A stretch of 64,000 nt of DNA, taken from assembly GCA_020201035.1 (NCBI GenBank), contig JAIVHO010000032.1, forward strand, positions 111,763-175,762, read 5' to 3'. The translations under genes and the position numbers were made by a program. Position 1 is the first letter of the stretch. Every line of letters starts with the position of its first letter. This stretch comes from Bacteroidales bacterium (GTDB lineage Bacteria > Bacteroidota > Bacteroidia > Bacteroidales > VadinHA17). Shown piece by piece: positions 37,768 through 47,320 of the stretch. The notes below the pieces were generated by a model. The model was not told the origin of the DNA. It saw only the letters and a program-made list of their open reading frames with translations, and did no database searches.

Positions 37768-38092
37768 GTAATTATTATTACGTCTTGCCCTCTGCAGTCA
37801 AACTTTTTATCAATAAATTCATCAGTGGCATAATAACAGTTTTCCTTGCTGGAAAATTCTGTAAAAGCCCTGGTTTTCGTACTCTATTTTACCTGAAAAA
37901 CGTAAGTTATCAACAGGTTACTTCCCGACTCTCTTCCTTAGAAAACTTTTTTATTCACTTACATGCGAAGAAAAAAGCCGGTACTCCTGGGTCTCAAAAA
38001 CCGGTGCAAAATAAATCAATAATTTTGAAATAACCAAATATACTGCTGAATATTAAGCATTATTTATGTGCCGGGTGAAGTACTGTGTGATG

Positions 38093-38252
38093 AGAGTAGA
38101 GCTGCTTTAAGAACAAAAGGATTTAGCGATGACAGAAAAGAAGGGCAGAATGATGACAGAAAAGAGTAGAGCTGCTTAAAGAACAAAAGGATTTAGCGAT
38201 GACAGAAAAGAAGGGCAGAATGATGACAGAAAAGAGTAGAGCTGCTTAAAGA
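38093..38252. repeat. 70-bp tandem repeat in the rpsL-EF-G2 gap
   Basis: Copies start at 38093, 38163 and 38233 (the last about 20 bp long), with period 70 and nearly identical sequence beginning AGAGTAGAGCTGCTT. Within each unit GATGACAGAAAAGA occurs twice. This accounts for the middle of the 665-bp gap 37716-38380; the remainder holds divergent promoter elements and no gene was seen. Confidence 0.9.
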
Positions 38253-38296
38253 AGAGCCGGGGCGGATAATAGTACCACCTTTTTACCCCTGACAGC

Positions 38297-38327
38297 TTTA
38301 CATTTAATAAAAAAAAAAGTAGCTTTG
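38297..38327 (+). promoter_or_regulatory. Promoter of the EF-G paralogue
   Basis: TTTA (38297-38300), 19 bp, TAGCTTTG (38320-38327), close to the Bacteroidota consensus; the spacer is almost all A and T. The start of transcription would be near 38334, 47 nt before the ATG. Confidence 0.6.
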
Positions 38328-38380
38328 TGCGCTCAAAAAGAATATATAATATTGTATAACGATAAATAACTTTTCAAAGC

Positions 38381-40537
38381 ATGAAGACATATCAGACCGG
38401 TCAAATCAAATCAATTGCCCTCCTGGGTAACTCCGGATCAGGTAAAACTACCTTTGCGGAAGCGATGCTCCTCAACGGGGGTGTTATTGAAAGAAGGGGT
38501 ACAGTGGAAGGGAAAAATACGGTTTCTGACTACAGGCCGATTGAGCAGGAGAATGAAAACTCCCTCTACTCAACAGTTATGTATACCGAGTTCAGGGACA
38601 ATAAGATCAATATCCTTGACACACCCGGGCTGGATGACTTCGCCGGAGGAATAATATCTTCACTCTATGCCGCTGATACTGCCTTAATGTTTATTAACGT
38701 ACAGAACGGTGTTGAGGTTGGAACTGAAATCCAGTTCAGACATGCTGATTCATTTCACAAACCGGTTGTACTGGTTGTTAACGGTCTGGATCATGAGAAG
38801 ACCAATTTTGACAAGTCGATTGAAATGCTCAGGGAGCGTTTTGGCTCAAATGTAACCCTGGTACAGTTCCCTGTAAATGAAGGGATTGAATTTGATTCTG
38901 TGATCGATGTGATCAAGATGAAGATGCTTCAGTATCCCAAAGATGGAGGAACAGCCAAAGAGGTTGATATCCCGGCAGAGTATGCCGACAGGGCTTCGGA
39001 ACTTCAGACGGAACTGATTGAGAAGGCCGCTGAAAATGATGAATCGCTGATGGAGATTTTCTTTGAGAATGACACCCTTACAGAAGATGAAATGAGAAGG
39101 GGTATAAGATTGGGACTTATTCAGAGAGGTATCTTCCCGCTGTTCTGCAGCTCAGCCAGAAAAAATATCGGAGTAGACCGCATAATGGAGTTCCTTGTAA
39201 ACGTGGCACCCGTGGCATCCGAGATGCCGGCATGGGTTACCGAATCAGGGAAGGAAGTGAAATGTGATGTTAACGGCCCAGCTTCAATATTTGTTTTCAA
39301 ATCATCAGTTGAAGAACATATTGGAGAGATTAATTATTTCAGGGTTATCTCCGGTAAGGTGACAGAAAACATTGATGTTACCAATAACAGCAACGACACA
39401 AAGGAGAGGCTTTCACAGCTATATATCTGTGCGGGAAAGAACCGGACAAAGGTATCTGAACTGCAGGCAGGTGATATCGGCGCAGCGGTAAAACTGAAGA
39501 ATACAAAAACAAACCACACCCTGAATAGTGCCGGTCTTGACGGAAAGTACCCAAAGATGAACTTCCCCGAGCCAAAATTCCGTGCAGCTATACGGCCGCT
39601 CAGTGAAAGTGATGATGAAAAGCTGGGTGAAGCCCTCAACAGGATGCATCAGGAAGATCCTACAATTATCATTGAATATTCAAAGGAACTCAAGCAGATA
39701 ATTATTCACGGACAGGGAGAATATCATCTTAACATTCTGAAATGGCATCTAGACAAGATTTTTAAAATAGAAACTGAATTTATAGCACCCAAAATCCCCT
39801 ACCGCGAAACAATCACCAGGGCTGCACAGGCTGATTACCGTCACAAGAAGCAGTCGGGTGGTGCCGGACAGTTTGGTGAGGTGCATATGATTATTGAACC
39901 GTTTGAGGATGGTACTGATCCAAAGACCATGATGAAGATCAATGGCAAGGATATGAAACTGTCGGTGCGGGACAAGGAGCAGATAAAACTGCAGTGGGGA
40001 GGAGTTCTTGAATTTGTTAACTGCATCGTTGGAGGATCCATTGATGCCAGATTCCTGCCTGCAATCCTGAAAGGATTAATGGAGAAGATGGAAGAGGGTC
40101 CGCTCACCGGATCATACGCCCGTGATATCAGGGTATATGTTTATGACGGCAAGATGCACCCTGTTGACTCAAACGAAATATCCTTCAAACTGGCAGGAAG
40201 AAACGCATTCAGCACCGCATTTAAGACGGCCGGACCAAAAATTCTGGAGCCTGTTTATGATGTAGAGATTATGGTACCGAGCGATCGAATGGGTGACGTT
40301 ATAAGTGACCTCCAGGGAAGACGCGGCATGGTACTGGGTATGTCAAGTGAAAAGGGCTTTGAGGTGGTAAAGGCAAAGGTTCCGCTCGCAGAGATGAACA
40401 AATACTCTACCTCACTCAGTTCACTTTCAGGCGGAAGGGCAATGTTCTCAATGAGGTTCAGTGAGTATGTTCAGGTTCCGGGTGACGTACAGGATGCCGT
40501 TATCAAGGCTTACGAAGCAGAGCAGGATGAGGAGTAA
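38381..40537 (+). CDS. EF-G paralogue with non-canonical GTPase motifs (EF-G2 type)
   Basis: 718 residues with the full five-domain EF-G layout. The P-loop is intact (GNSGSGKTT, 16-24). The catalytic His of DTPGH is Leu84 (DTPGLDDF), the switch I RGIT is replaced (EQENENSLYSTV), and NKxD is NGLD (134-137). Domain IV retains KIPYRETITR, KQSGGAGQFGEVH and HPVDSNEISFKLAGRNAF. Bacteroides has a starvation-expressed EF-G paralogue, reported to work without GTP hydrolysis, and this protein fits that type from sequence. It is divergent from the ribosomal cluster, with its own promoter and a strong terminator. Confidence 0.9.
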   Translation: MKTYQTGQIKSIALLGNSGSGKTTFAEAMLLNGGVIERRGTVEGKNTVSDYRPIEQENENSLYSTVMYTEFRDNKINILDTPGLDDFAGGIISSLYAADTALMFINVQNGVEVGTEIQFRHADSFHKPVVLVVNGLDHEKTNFDKSIEMLRERFGSNVTLVQFPVNEGIEFDSVIDVIKMKMLQYPKDGGTAKEVDIPAEYADRASELQTELIEKAAENDESLMEIFFENDTLTEDEMRRGIRLGLIQRGIFPLFCSSARKNIGVDRIMEFLVNVAPVASEMPAWVTESGKEVKCDVNGPASIFVFKSSVEEHIGEINYFRVISGKVTENIDVTNNSNDTKERLSQLYICAGKNRTKVSELQAGDIGAAVKLKNTKTNHTLNSAGLDGKYPKMNFPEPKFRAAIRPLSESDDEKLGEALNRMHQEDPTIIIEYSKELKQIIIHGQGEYHLNILKWHLDKIFKIETEFIAPKIPYRETITRAAQADYRHKKQSGGAGQFGEVHMIIEPFEDGTDPKTMMKINGKDMKLSVRDKEQIKLQWGGVLEFVNCIVGGSIDARFLPAILKGLMEKMEEGPLTGSYARDIRVYVYDGKMHPVDSNEISFKLAGRNAFSTAFKTAGPKILEPVYDVEIMVPSDRMGDVISDLQGRRGMVLGMSSEKGFEVVKAKVPLAEMNKYSTSLSSLSGGRAMFSMRFSEYVQVPGDVQDAVIKAYEAEQDEE

Positions 40538-40584
40538 TTACTTAACCGGCAACGGTTTAGTAATTTATTATCTATCAGCATATT

Positions 40585-40623
40585 AAAAAAGAGGCTGTCT
40601 TAAATTGACAGCCTCTTTTTTTT
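40585..40623 (+). terminator. Bidirectional terminator after the EF-G paralogue
   Basis: AAAAAAGAGGCTGTC, 7-nt loop, GACAGCCTC then TTTTTTTT. The perfect stem with A-run and T-run on both sides can stop the plus-strand EF-G paralogue and the minus-strand efflux operon, which converge here. Confidence 0.9.
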
Positions 40624-40645
40624 ACACTATAACCGGTCCCGCGTA

Positions 40646-40939
40646 TCAGACACTCCTCAAAACATCCCACACAAAGGCCCTGACACCTACATCACGGTTA
40701 ACATTATCCATCTTCTCCACTGCATCAAGCAGCTGATCAACCATTTCATCATCAACCACTACCATTACAGCCGAGTTGATCTCAGGCCAGGTATGTGTTC
40801 CCATGTGAGGGACACCGCCTCTGCTTCCGCGTCCCGACATATTATCCCACCGCGAATAGCCGTCAAGCTGAAGTTTATGAAGAATAAAATCCACCTTTTC
40901 GGTATGTGCCTGGTTAAATACAATAAATACTGCTTTCAT
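40646..40939 (-). CDS. Small PII-like protein of the RND efflux operon
   Basis: 97 residues from ATG 40939. A longer frame starts at 40960, but AAGGAG sits 8 nt before the later ATG, so that start is preferred. The sequence (MKAVFIVFNQAHTEKVDFIL, then GSRGGVPHMGTHTWPEINS and VRAFVWDVLRSV) has the beta-alpha-beta pattern of PII-like small proteins that are often encoded next to RND pumps in Bacteroidota. It could sense a ligand or regulate the pump; this is inference from neighbourhood and fold-like pattern. It is the last gene of the operon and starts 14 bp after the pump. Confidence 0.65.
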   Translation of the reverse strand: MKAVFIVFNQAHTEKVDFILHKLQLDGYSRWDNMSGRGSRGGVPHMGTHTWPEINSAVMVVVDDEMVDQLLDAVEKMDNVNRDVGVRAFVWDVLRSV

Positions 40940-40952
40940 TTTAATCTCCTTT

Positions 40953-43900
40953 TCATTCATTCAAAAAATCATATGCCTCACCCAGCTTCTTTTTATCCCT
41001 CTCGCCTCTCCGGGCAAAGATTACATATACAACGGGCACAAGGACCAGTGTAACAAGTGTTGAAAATATAAGTCCGCCGATTACCGAGATTCCCATTGGG
41101 CTCCATATTTCCGAACCTTCGCCCACGCTGAGGGCAAGAGGAAGCATTCCCAGAATTGTTGTAAGGGAGGTCATCAAAACCGGTCTGAGCCTTGAACGGC
41201 CCGAGACTGCAACGGCATTATAGAGTTCCATTCCCCTGTCACGCATAAGATTTATATAGTCCACCAGCACAATGGCATTCTTGACAACGATACCTATAAG
41301 CATAATTGCCCCTATCCCTGCAATAAGACTGAGAGTTGTACCTGTCAGAAATAGTGCAAGTGCCACGCCAGAAAATGAAAATGGAATAGAAAACATTATA
41401 ATAAAGGGCATCTTGAGCGACTCAAACTGTGATGCCATCACCAGGTAAACAAGAACAAGGCTAAGTAACAGAAGCAGGGCAAGGTCTGCAAAAGCTTCCA
41501 TCTGATCCTCAATTGTTCCTGATATCTCAACAGAGATACCTGAAGGCACCTCCAGTTCATCAATAACTGATTGTATATCTTTGGCTATATCACCGAGCGG
41601 TCTTTCATAGGGGGTTGCCGATACCGAAACTATTCTCTCCCTTCTTTTATGCTCTATATTTGGCGGCGACCAGAACTCCTTTATTTCAGCAATCTCACCA
41701 AGCCTCACCATCTGACCTCCGGGGGTGGCAACAGAGATATTCTCCACATCGCTAATTGAATTGCGTGCCTCCTCCTTTAGCCTTACAATTACATCATACT
41801 CATCCCCAAACTCCCTGAGTCGGGTAGCCAGCATTCCGTCAACCCGGTTCTTAACGGCCGCAGAAACTATTGCCGTGTTTAAACCGTGCTGTATCATCTT
41901 TGTCTGGTCAAGCACTATCTGAAGCTCAGGCTTTGAGGGGTCACGGCTCACCTGAATGTCCCGCGCGCCCGCAATTTTCTCCATCTTGGCGGCAAGTTCA
42001 GTGGCTACCATGTTTGTCTCTGCGATATCATACCCGTAAACCTCCACGGTAATGGTATTACCTCCGAAGCTCATCCCGGCGTCGGTAGTTGCTACCTGAA
42101 AGTTCACTATTTCAGGAAACTTTTCAAGCTTCAGTCTTAACTCTTCAGCCAGATCCCATGTACTCTTTTCCCTTTCACCCACATCAGTAAGTGCCATGGT
42201 ATATATAATTGTATGGGTGCCTGTTGAACTGAACATGGTGGCAAAATTCATATTATCATCTGTGCCCGTGGATGCCGACAATAGTTCAACCTCAGGGAAG
42301 TCATTCATTATAACGCTGTCTATTGCTGCTGCAACCCTCTGTGTCTCATTTACCCTGGTGCCTGTCTGCAACTCTATTGTAGCACTGATTCTTGACTCAT
42401 CAGCTTCAGGAATAAACTCGGTCCCAACCAAGGTAATAAGAAACATGGAAACTATAAAGACACTGATTGCCGTCAATGAAACCATTGTCTTGTGCCTGAG
42501 GGCCCATCTGATAGTGGCTTCATAGAATGAGTCGAAGCGGTCAAGCCCTTTCCTGATGGTATTATCATAGCTGTAACGTGATTCATTCTTCTTTGTACGC
42601 AGCCTCAGAATAAGTGAACTGAGGGTAGGCGTAAGAGTAATGGCTGCCAGGGTTGAGGTAACCGTTGTCAGGGTGACAATCATACCCAGCTGTCTGAAAA
42701 GGAGGCCTGTAAGTCCGCTTACAAACGTCAGCGGTAAAAATACTGCCACCACCGTAAGGGTTGTTACTATAACGGCCAGCCAAACTTCGTTGGTGGCATA
42801 GATTGCCGCCTCACGCGGCCGGCTTCCCCTTTCAATATGCTTTGTGATATTTTCAAGAATCACAATTGCATCATCCACAACCATCCCGATCGCTATGGAG
42901 AGTGACGACAGTGATATAATATTTATTGAGTTGCCGGAGAGATTAAGGTAGATAAAGGCAACAATCAGCGAGATAGGTATGGTAATAATTACAATAAATG
43001 TAGCCCTCCATCTTCCAAGGAAAAAGAGAACAACAAGTATAACAAAGATCCCTGCAAACATCAGTGTTGATGTAAGATTGTTGATGGAGCCCACGATAAA
43101 CTCTGATGAATCAAAGATAGGCTGTATCGTAACATCAGGTGGCAGTGTCTTCTTCAGCTTCTCCAGCTCTGCCCTCACCTCTCTGGCAACCTTTACTGTA
43201 TTACCGCCCGACTGCTTCTGGATAAACATTCTCAGCCCGAGCTCACCGTTAACCCTCTCTTCCAGCTTTGATTCTCTGGTAGTATCCTTTATTTCCGCAA
43301 TATCCTTTAGATATATTATAGAACCGTTAAAACTGCCTACCACAATATCTCTCATCACATCGCTCCGCGGGAATTCACCCTGTATACGCAGGGGATAGTC
43401 GAGTGAACCCATCTCAAGATATCCTGCCGGCATATTCATATTCTCCGCTCTCAGGATATTGCCTATCTGTTCCACTGTAATATTATAGGCTTCAAGCTTT
43501 ACAGGGTCAACATCTATATATATCTCCCTGCCGGGGGCTCCTGCAATTCCGACAGATCCCACTCCTTCAATACGGTTTAGCGGATTTACTATCTTCTCAT
43601 CGAGTATCTTTTCAAGTCCCGCATAGCTCTCATCTGCAGTAATTGCATAAAACAGGATTGGCATCATACTGGAGTTAAACTTCAGAATGGTGGGATCCTC
43701 AGTCTCCTCAGGCAGAAATCCGGCAACAAAGTTCAGATTATCCCTTATCTCATTTGCCGCCTCATCAAGATTAGCCTCCCACTCAAACTCAAGGAACATA
43801 AATGAGGTATTATCGCTTGAGGTTGATGTAATCTCTTTGAGGTTGGTAACTGCATTGAGTGAATTCTCAAGCACGTTGGTTACGTTTGTCTCAATATCCG

Positions 43901-44069
43901 CTGCACTTGCTCCAGGATAACTGGTAAACACCGTAAGGAACGGAAATTCCATATCCGGGTAGAGATCAACCGGCAGCTTGACAAGGGAATAGATACCCAT
44001 CACAATCAAACCCACGAAGATCAGGATTGTGGTCAGAGGTCGTTTAACGGCACTGCTGTATATACTCAT
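40953..44069 (-). CDS. RND-family efflux pump, inner-membrane transporter
   Basis: 1038 residues, the usual AcrB/HAE1 length. Membrane segment 1 starts at residue 12; two large periplasmic loops follow TM1 and TM7. The proton-relay Asp pair is seen in SIAIGMVVDDAIVILENI (TM4). The funnel and docking parts (AGAPGREIYIDVDPVKLEAY; VPSGISVEISG) fit the family. It expels hydrophobic or amphipathic compounds using proton motive force. It forms an operon tetR-tolC-adaptor-pump-PII-like. The substrate cannot be told from the sequence. Confidence 0.95.
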   Translation of the reverse strand: MSIYSSAVKRPLTTILIFVGLIVMGIYSLVKLPVDLYPDMEFPFLTVFTSYPGASAADIETNVTNVLENSLNAVTNLKEITSTSSDNTSFMFLEFEWEANLDEAANEIRDNLNFVAGFLPEETEDPTILKFNSSMMPILFYAITADESYAGLEKILDEKIVNPLNRIEGVGSVGIAGAPGREIYIDVDPVKLEAYNITVEQIGNILRAENMNMPAGYLEMGSLDYPLRIQGEFPRSDVMRDIVVGSFNGSIIYLKDIAEIKDTTRESKLEERVNGELGLRMFIQKQSGGNTVKVAREVRAELEKLKKTLPPDVTIQPIFDSSEFIVGSINNLTSTLMFAGIFVILVVLFFLGRWRATFIVIITIPISLIVAFIYLNLSGNSINIISLSSLSIAIGMVVDDAIVILENITKHIERGSRPREAAIYATNEVWLAVIVTTLTVVAVFLPLTFVSGLTGLLFRQLGMIVTLTTVTSTLAAITLTPTLSSLILRLRTKKNESRYSYDNTIRKGLDRFDSFYEATIRWALRHKTMVSLTAISVFIVSMFLITLVGTEFIPEADESRISATIELQTGTRVNETQRVAAAIDSVIMNDFPEVELLSASTGTDDNMNFATMFSSTGTHTIIYTMALTDVGEREKSTWDLAEELRLKLEKFPEIVNFQVATTDAGMSFGGNTITVEVYGYDIAETNMVATELAAKMEKIAGARDIQVSRDPSKPELQIVLDQTKMIQHGLNTAIVSAAVKNRVDGMLATRLREFGDEYDVIVRLKEEARNSISDVENISVATPGGQMVRLGEIAEIKEFWSPPNIEHKRRERIVSVSATPYERPLGDIAKDIQSVIDELEVPSGISVEISGTIEDQMEAFADLALLLLLSLVLVYLVMASQFESLKMPFIIMFSIPFSFSGVALALFLTGTTLSLIAGIGAIMLIGIVVKNAIVLVDYINLMRDRGMELYNAVAVSGRSRLRPVLMTSLTTILGMLPLALSVGEGSEIWSPMGISVIGGLIFSTLVTLVLVPVVYVIFARRGERDKKKLGEAYDFLNE

Positions 44070-44089
44070 AATAGTCTCCCTTCTCCCTC

Positions 44090-45154
44090 TTATTTAACAA
44101 CATCAACCTTCATACCGTCCATCAGTCTTGATTGTCCGTTAATGATTATCCGGCTCCCGGAGGTAAGCATATCGGAGACAATCTCAACCTTCTCATCAAA
44201 TCTTTTACCAATGGTTACATTTATCCGGCGGGCTACACCATTTTCCTCCATGAAGAGGTACCTCTCATTGGTGCCCTCCTGTTGCAGAACCACGTTTGAG
44301 GGTACCACAAAGGTCTCTTCCTCTCCCACCATCATTGATACCCGTGTGTACATACCGGGCTTGAGATCTCCTGATGCATTTGGCACTTCCACCTCAACCC
44401 TGAACGATCTGGAAAGGGGATCAATCACCGGGTAAACCAGAACCACGCGGCCTTTTATAACAGAACCTGCGTAAACATCGGATACTATCTCAACATCCAT
44501 ACCTCTGGAAACCATAGGGTAGTGCTGTTCTGATACATTAACCAGGGCCTTCAGAGGGTTGACCTGCATAAGTGTGAGTACTGCTGCCTTGCCTGCCTGT
44601 GTATTCGGTGCTCCCGAGTAGATTTCCCCGTTCTCAAAGTACTTTCCGGTTACAACACCTGTGAAGGGAGCTTTCATTGTGGTATTCTCCTTTAAAAAAC
44701 CGAGTGATGCACGGGTAACATCATAGCTTGTTTTCAGCTGATCATATGCTGACTGTGTAATACTTCCTGTCTCAAGCAGTGTCTCCATCCGCTGAAGATC
44801 CACAGCCATACTGGCAAGTTGTATCTCTGTCTGTTTCAGCTGCGTCTCATCCATACGGAAAAGCCTGGCTCCCTCTTTTACATAATCACCCGGCTCCACA
44901 AAGATCTCTTCTATCCGGCCCGGAGAGGCAGGGGCTATATAGAGCTCTTCCCATGCCTGGAGAGTGGCTGTATAATCAATTGTTCTGGCAATTGTCTCCT
45001 TTTCAAGTGACATTACCCTTACAGGAATAGCCTTTACTGTCTCCTGCGAAATCCCTGCGCCTCCTTCTGCCTCCGCTGAGGATTTCCCCTGGTTGCATCC
45101 TGAGACTATGGTCATCCCAATCAGGGCAATTGCAAATAATCTGATAGTCTTCAT
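44090..45154 (-). CDS. RND efflux periplasmic adaptor (membrane fusion) lipoprotein
   Basis: 354 residues. The signal peptide has a lipobox ending SGC (Cys20), so it is lipid-anchored. The barrel-sandwich segments are YIAPASPGRIEEIFVEPGDYVKEG and TTMKAPFTGVVTGKYFENGE, flanking a coiled-coil hairpin (LKQTEIQLASMAVDLQRMET). It links the RND pump to TolC in the periplasm. It lies 20 bp upstream of the pump gene. Confidence 0.93.
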   Translation of the reverse strand: MKTIRLFAIALIGMTIVSGCNQGKSSAEAEGGAGISQETVKAIPVRVMSLEKETIARTIDYTATLQAWEELYIAPASPGRIEEIFVEPGDYVKEGARLFRMDETQLKQTEIQLASMAVDLQRMETLLETGSITQSAYDQLKTSYDVTRASLGFLKENTTMKAPFTGVVTGKYFENGEIYSGAPNTQAGKAAVLTLMQVNPLKALVNVSEQHYPMVSRGMDVEIVSDVYAGSVIKGRVVLVYPVIDPLSRSFRVEVEVPNASGDLKPGMYTRVSMMVGEEETFVVPSNVVLQQEGTNERYLFMEENGVARRINVTIGKRFDEKVEIVSDMLTSGSRIIINGQSRLMDGMKVDVVK

Positions 45155-45180
45155 ATCAAAATAATTATATAATCTTTTTA

Positions 45181-46524
45181 TTAAAATTCATTAAGAAGTT
45201 TCTCCAGAGCCAGCTTTGTCTGCAGCAGTGTCATAAGTGAATTTATATGGTTGCTCTCTGCAGTAAGCAGGTTATTGTGTGCCTGGGTGAGCTCCAGGCT
45301 GGAAGCCATCCCTTCGCGGTATTTGTTATTTACACTTCTATATATCCTTTCAGCCACTTCAATATTATCGCGCTGACTATCATATTGTTCACGTGCGTTA
45401 ATCAGATTATACCTAAGCTGTTTCTCCTGCAAGAGCAGGTTATCTGTAACCGCACTGCTGGAGACTTTCGCCTTATCCAGCTCAAAACGGGCCCTCCTGA
45501 TTTTCGACCATCGCTGTCCGCTCGCAAAGATCGGTATGTTAACCTGGAACCCCAGCATTGAATTGGGAAACCACTGCAGGTCATTCAGTTTATTTCCCAT
45601 ACCGCTCTTTGTCCATGAATAGAACCCTGAGAGGGAGGGAAGAACTGCTGCCTTCTCGCTTTCAAGTGAAAGAGAGGATAGATTCTCCTGTGATTGTAAC
45701 ATCAGGTAGTCAATATTTTTAGTGTAGTCAAATTCGGCACTAAGAAGGGATTCCACATCTGTGGCAGCAATAACCTGATCAAGGGTTGTGGCCAGTTCAA
45801 TATCCTTTTCAATCTCCAGTCCCATCTGGAAGCGAAGCAGGTTGTAACTGAACTCAATATTTCTCTCAACCGATCGCCTTGAGTTTTCGATCATGGTAAT
45901 ATTGGACTTTATCTGGTCAACATCAGTTGCCTCTGCCATTCCTACAGAATACATTGCCTCAGTTGATTTTAATATATCCCTGAGGTTATCAATATTCTTT
46001 TCTACCTGCAGCAGTGACTCCTCAGATACCAGAATCAGGTAATAGGTTGAAATAACCGATTCCCTTATATCCAGCTCACTCTTCTCCAGTGCCTGATTAC
46101 TCATCTTCTCAGTCAGTGAAGCCATCCTGAGCCCTACAAAATAGGGCGCACTGAAAATAAGTTGTGTGGCCTGAATCCCGTAACTGGTATTATATTTGGT
46201 TCCAAACTGCACAGGTATATACGTACCGGGCTCACCGCCAAAAATTTCGGCCGGCAGAAGGTTGGTCATAAGCTTCAGGTTATCATTCAGCGACCCGCTT
46301 CCGTCAACCCTTGGCAATCCGTTTGCCAGCACATCCCACTTTGCCATTTCGGCAGCACGCACATCAAGTCGGGCCCCCTGAAGTGTCTTGTTATGGCTCA
46401 GGGCATACTCCTGTGCATCGTCAAGGGTAAGTACCAGCCTCTCCTCCTGCTGCGACAAAACCCCCTGAAATGGTATCATCACCATGCAAAGAATCATTAT
46501 CCTCTTAATAATCATAGTATTCAT
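45181..46524 (-). CDS. TolC-family outer-membrane efflux protein
   Basis: 447 residues with an N-terminal signal peptide (IMILCMVMIPFQGVLSQ). Two outer-membrane-efflux repeats are seen: YALSHNKTLQGARLDVRAAEM near 40 and, in the second half, LDKAKVSSSAVTDNLLLQEK. Long helices dominate, as expected for a channel-tunnel. Closes the tripartite pump with the next two genes. 117 bp separate it from tetR. Confidence 0.93.
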   Translation of the reverse strand: MNTMIIKRIMILCMVMIPFQGVLSQQEERLVLTLDDAQEYALSHNKTLQGARLDVRAAEMAKWDVLANGLPRVDGSGSLNDNLKLMTNLLPAEIFGGEPGTYIPVQFGTKYNTSYGIQATQLIFSAPYFVGLRMASLTEKMSNQALEKSELDIRESVISTYYLILVSEESLLQVEKNIDNLRDILKSTEAMYSVGMAEATDVDQIKSNITMIENSRRSVERNIEFSYNLLRFQMGLEIEKDIELATTLDQVIAATDVESLLSAEFDYTKNIDYLMLQSQENLSSLSLESEKAAVLPSLSGFYSWTKSGMGNKLNDLQWFPNSMLGFQVNIPIFASGQRWSKIRRARFELDKAKVSSSAVTDNLLLQEKQLRYNLINAREQYDSQRDNIEVAERIYRSVNNKYREGMASSLELTQAHNNLLTAESNHINSLMTLLQTKLALEKLLNEF

Positions 46525-46641
46525 TCGTGTATAAATTTTTATTGTCCTCTAAATCAACCGATGGCCCTGATATCAACCAGGTAAACAACACAAATCATCA
46601 GTTTAATCAGTTCAATATATAAGGGTTAAACACCAATAATT

Positions 46642-47262
46642 TTAATGTTTATATGTTTCCGTTTCAATTTTATCAATCAATTCTATTCCGGCCCGTGTGG
46701 AGATGCCCCTTAAATAATTCAGGTAAACACTTCGTACCACCTCATCCCTCCTGAACAGTTCCCTCGGGAAGTGATTAAAATCTCCTGTCAGCTGAAAAAC
46801 AGCATGCAGTGCCCTGTTTATCAGATCCGGGTTTATATCAGGCCTGAAAAAACCCTCCCTGATGCCTCTTGTTACAAAAGGCCTCGAAAGGGCTATATTG
46901 TCCTGTATCCTGAGTCGCTCCGTATTCTTTTCTACCAGATGATGATACTTGCGAAGATCTTCGAAAATCAATGGATTGAACCTCTCCATCATAGATCCCA
47001 CCATTTCAATCACCTTGAAGGAGAGATGAATTACAGTCTCAGACTCCTCCTCGAGTTTTTTTATTGTCTTCATATTCTCGGTACCCATCCATGTCATTAC
47101 AGAGAGCACAAGATCATCCTTGTCACAAAAATTTTCATAGATGGTACGCTTTGAGATACCCATTTGTGATGCAATGGTATCCATTGTCACCGCTCTGATA
47201 CCATATCTGGTAAACAGACTGCATGTCTCCTCTATTATCCGCTCCTTTATCCCGTTCTCCAT
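46642..47262 (-). CDS. TetR/AcrR-family transcriptional repressor
   Basis: 206 residues. The N-terminal helix-turn-helix (residues about 8-55) reads IIEETCSLFTRYGIRAVTMD and ASQMGISKRTIYENFCDKDD. The C-terminal part, about 150 residues, is the variable ligand-binding domain. As the first gene before tolC-adaptor-pump it probably represses them and itself. A perfect inverted repeat lies about 30 bp upstream of its start codon, a likely operator. Confidence 0.93.
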   Translation of the reverse strand: MENGIKERIIEETCSLFTRYGIRAVTMDTIASQMGISKRTIYENFCDKDDLVLSVMTWMGTENMKTIKKLEEESETVIHLSFKVIEMVGSMMERFNPLIFEDLRKYHHLVEKNTERLRIQDNIALSRPFVTRGIREGFFRPDINPDLINRALHAVFQLTGDFNHFPRELFRRDEVVRSVYLNYLRGISTRAGIELIDKIETETYKH

Positions 47263-47290
47263 GTTCTGAAAAATTGAGAGTGCGAAAATG

Positions 47291-47320
47291 TGAAAACTTT
47301 ACCGGTTTTCAAAGTTTTCA
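47291..47320. promoter_or_regulatory. Candidate TetR operator
   Basis: TGAAAACTTT (47291-47300), 10 bp, AAAGTTTTCA (47311-47320) is a perfect inverted repeat. A nested one, TGAAAAC-N7-GTTTTCA (47291-47311), shares the first arm. It lies upstream of the tetR start codon at 47262, the usual place for an autoregulatory site. Confidence 0.6.

Noticed and set aside
37716..37810. Complete TTTG-N19-TAnnTTTG promoter for rpsL
   Set aside because: The -7 box is clear but the only TTTG is about 31 bp away, so only the -7 element is reported.
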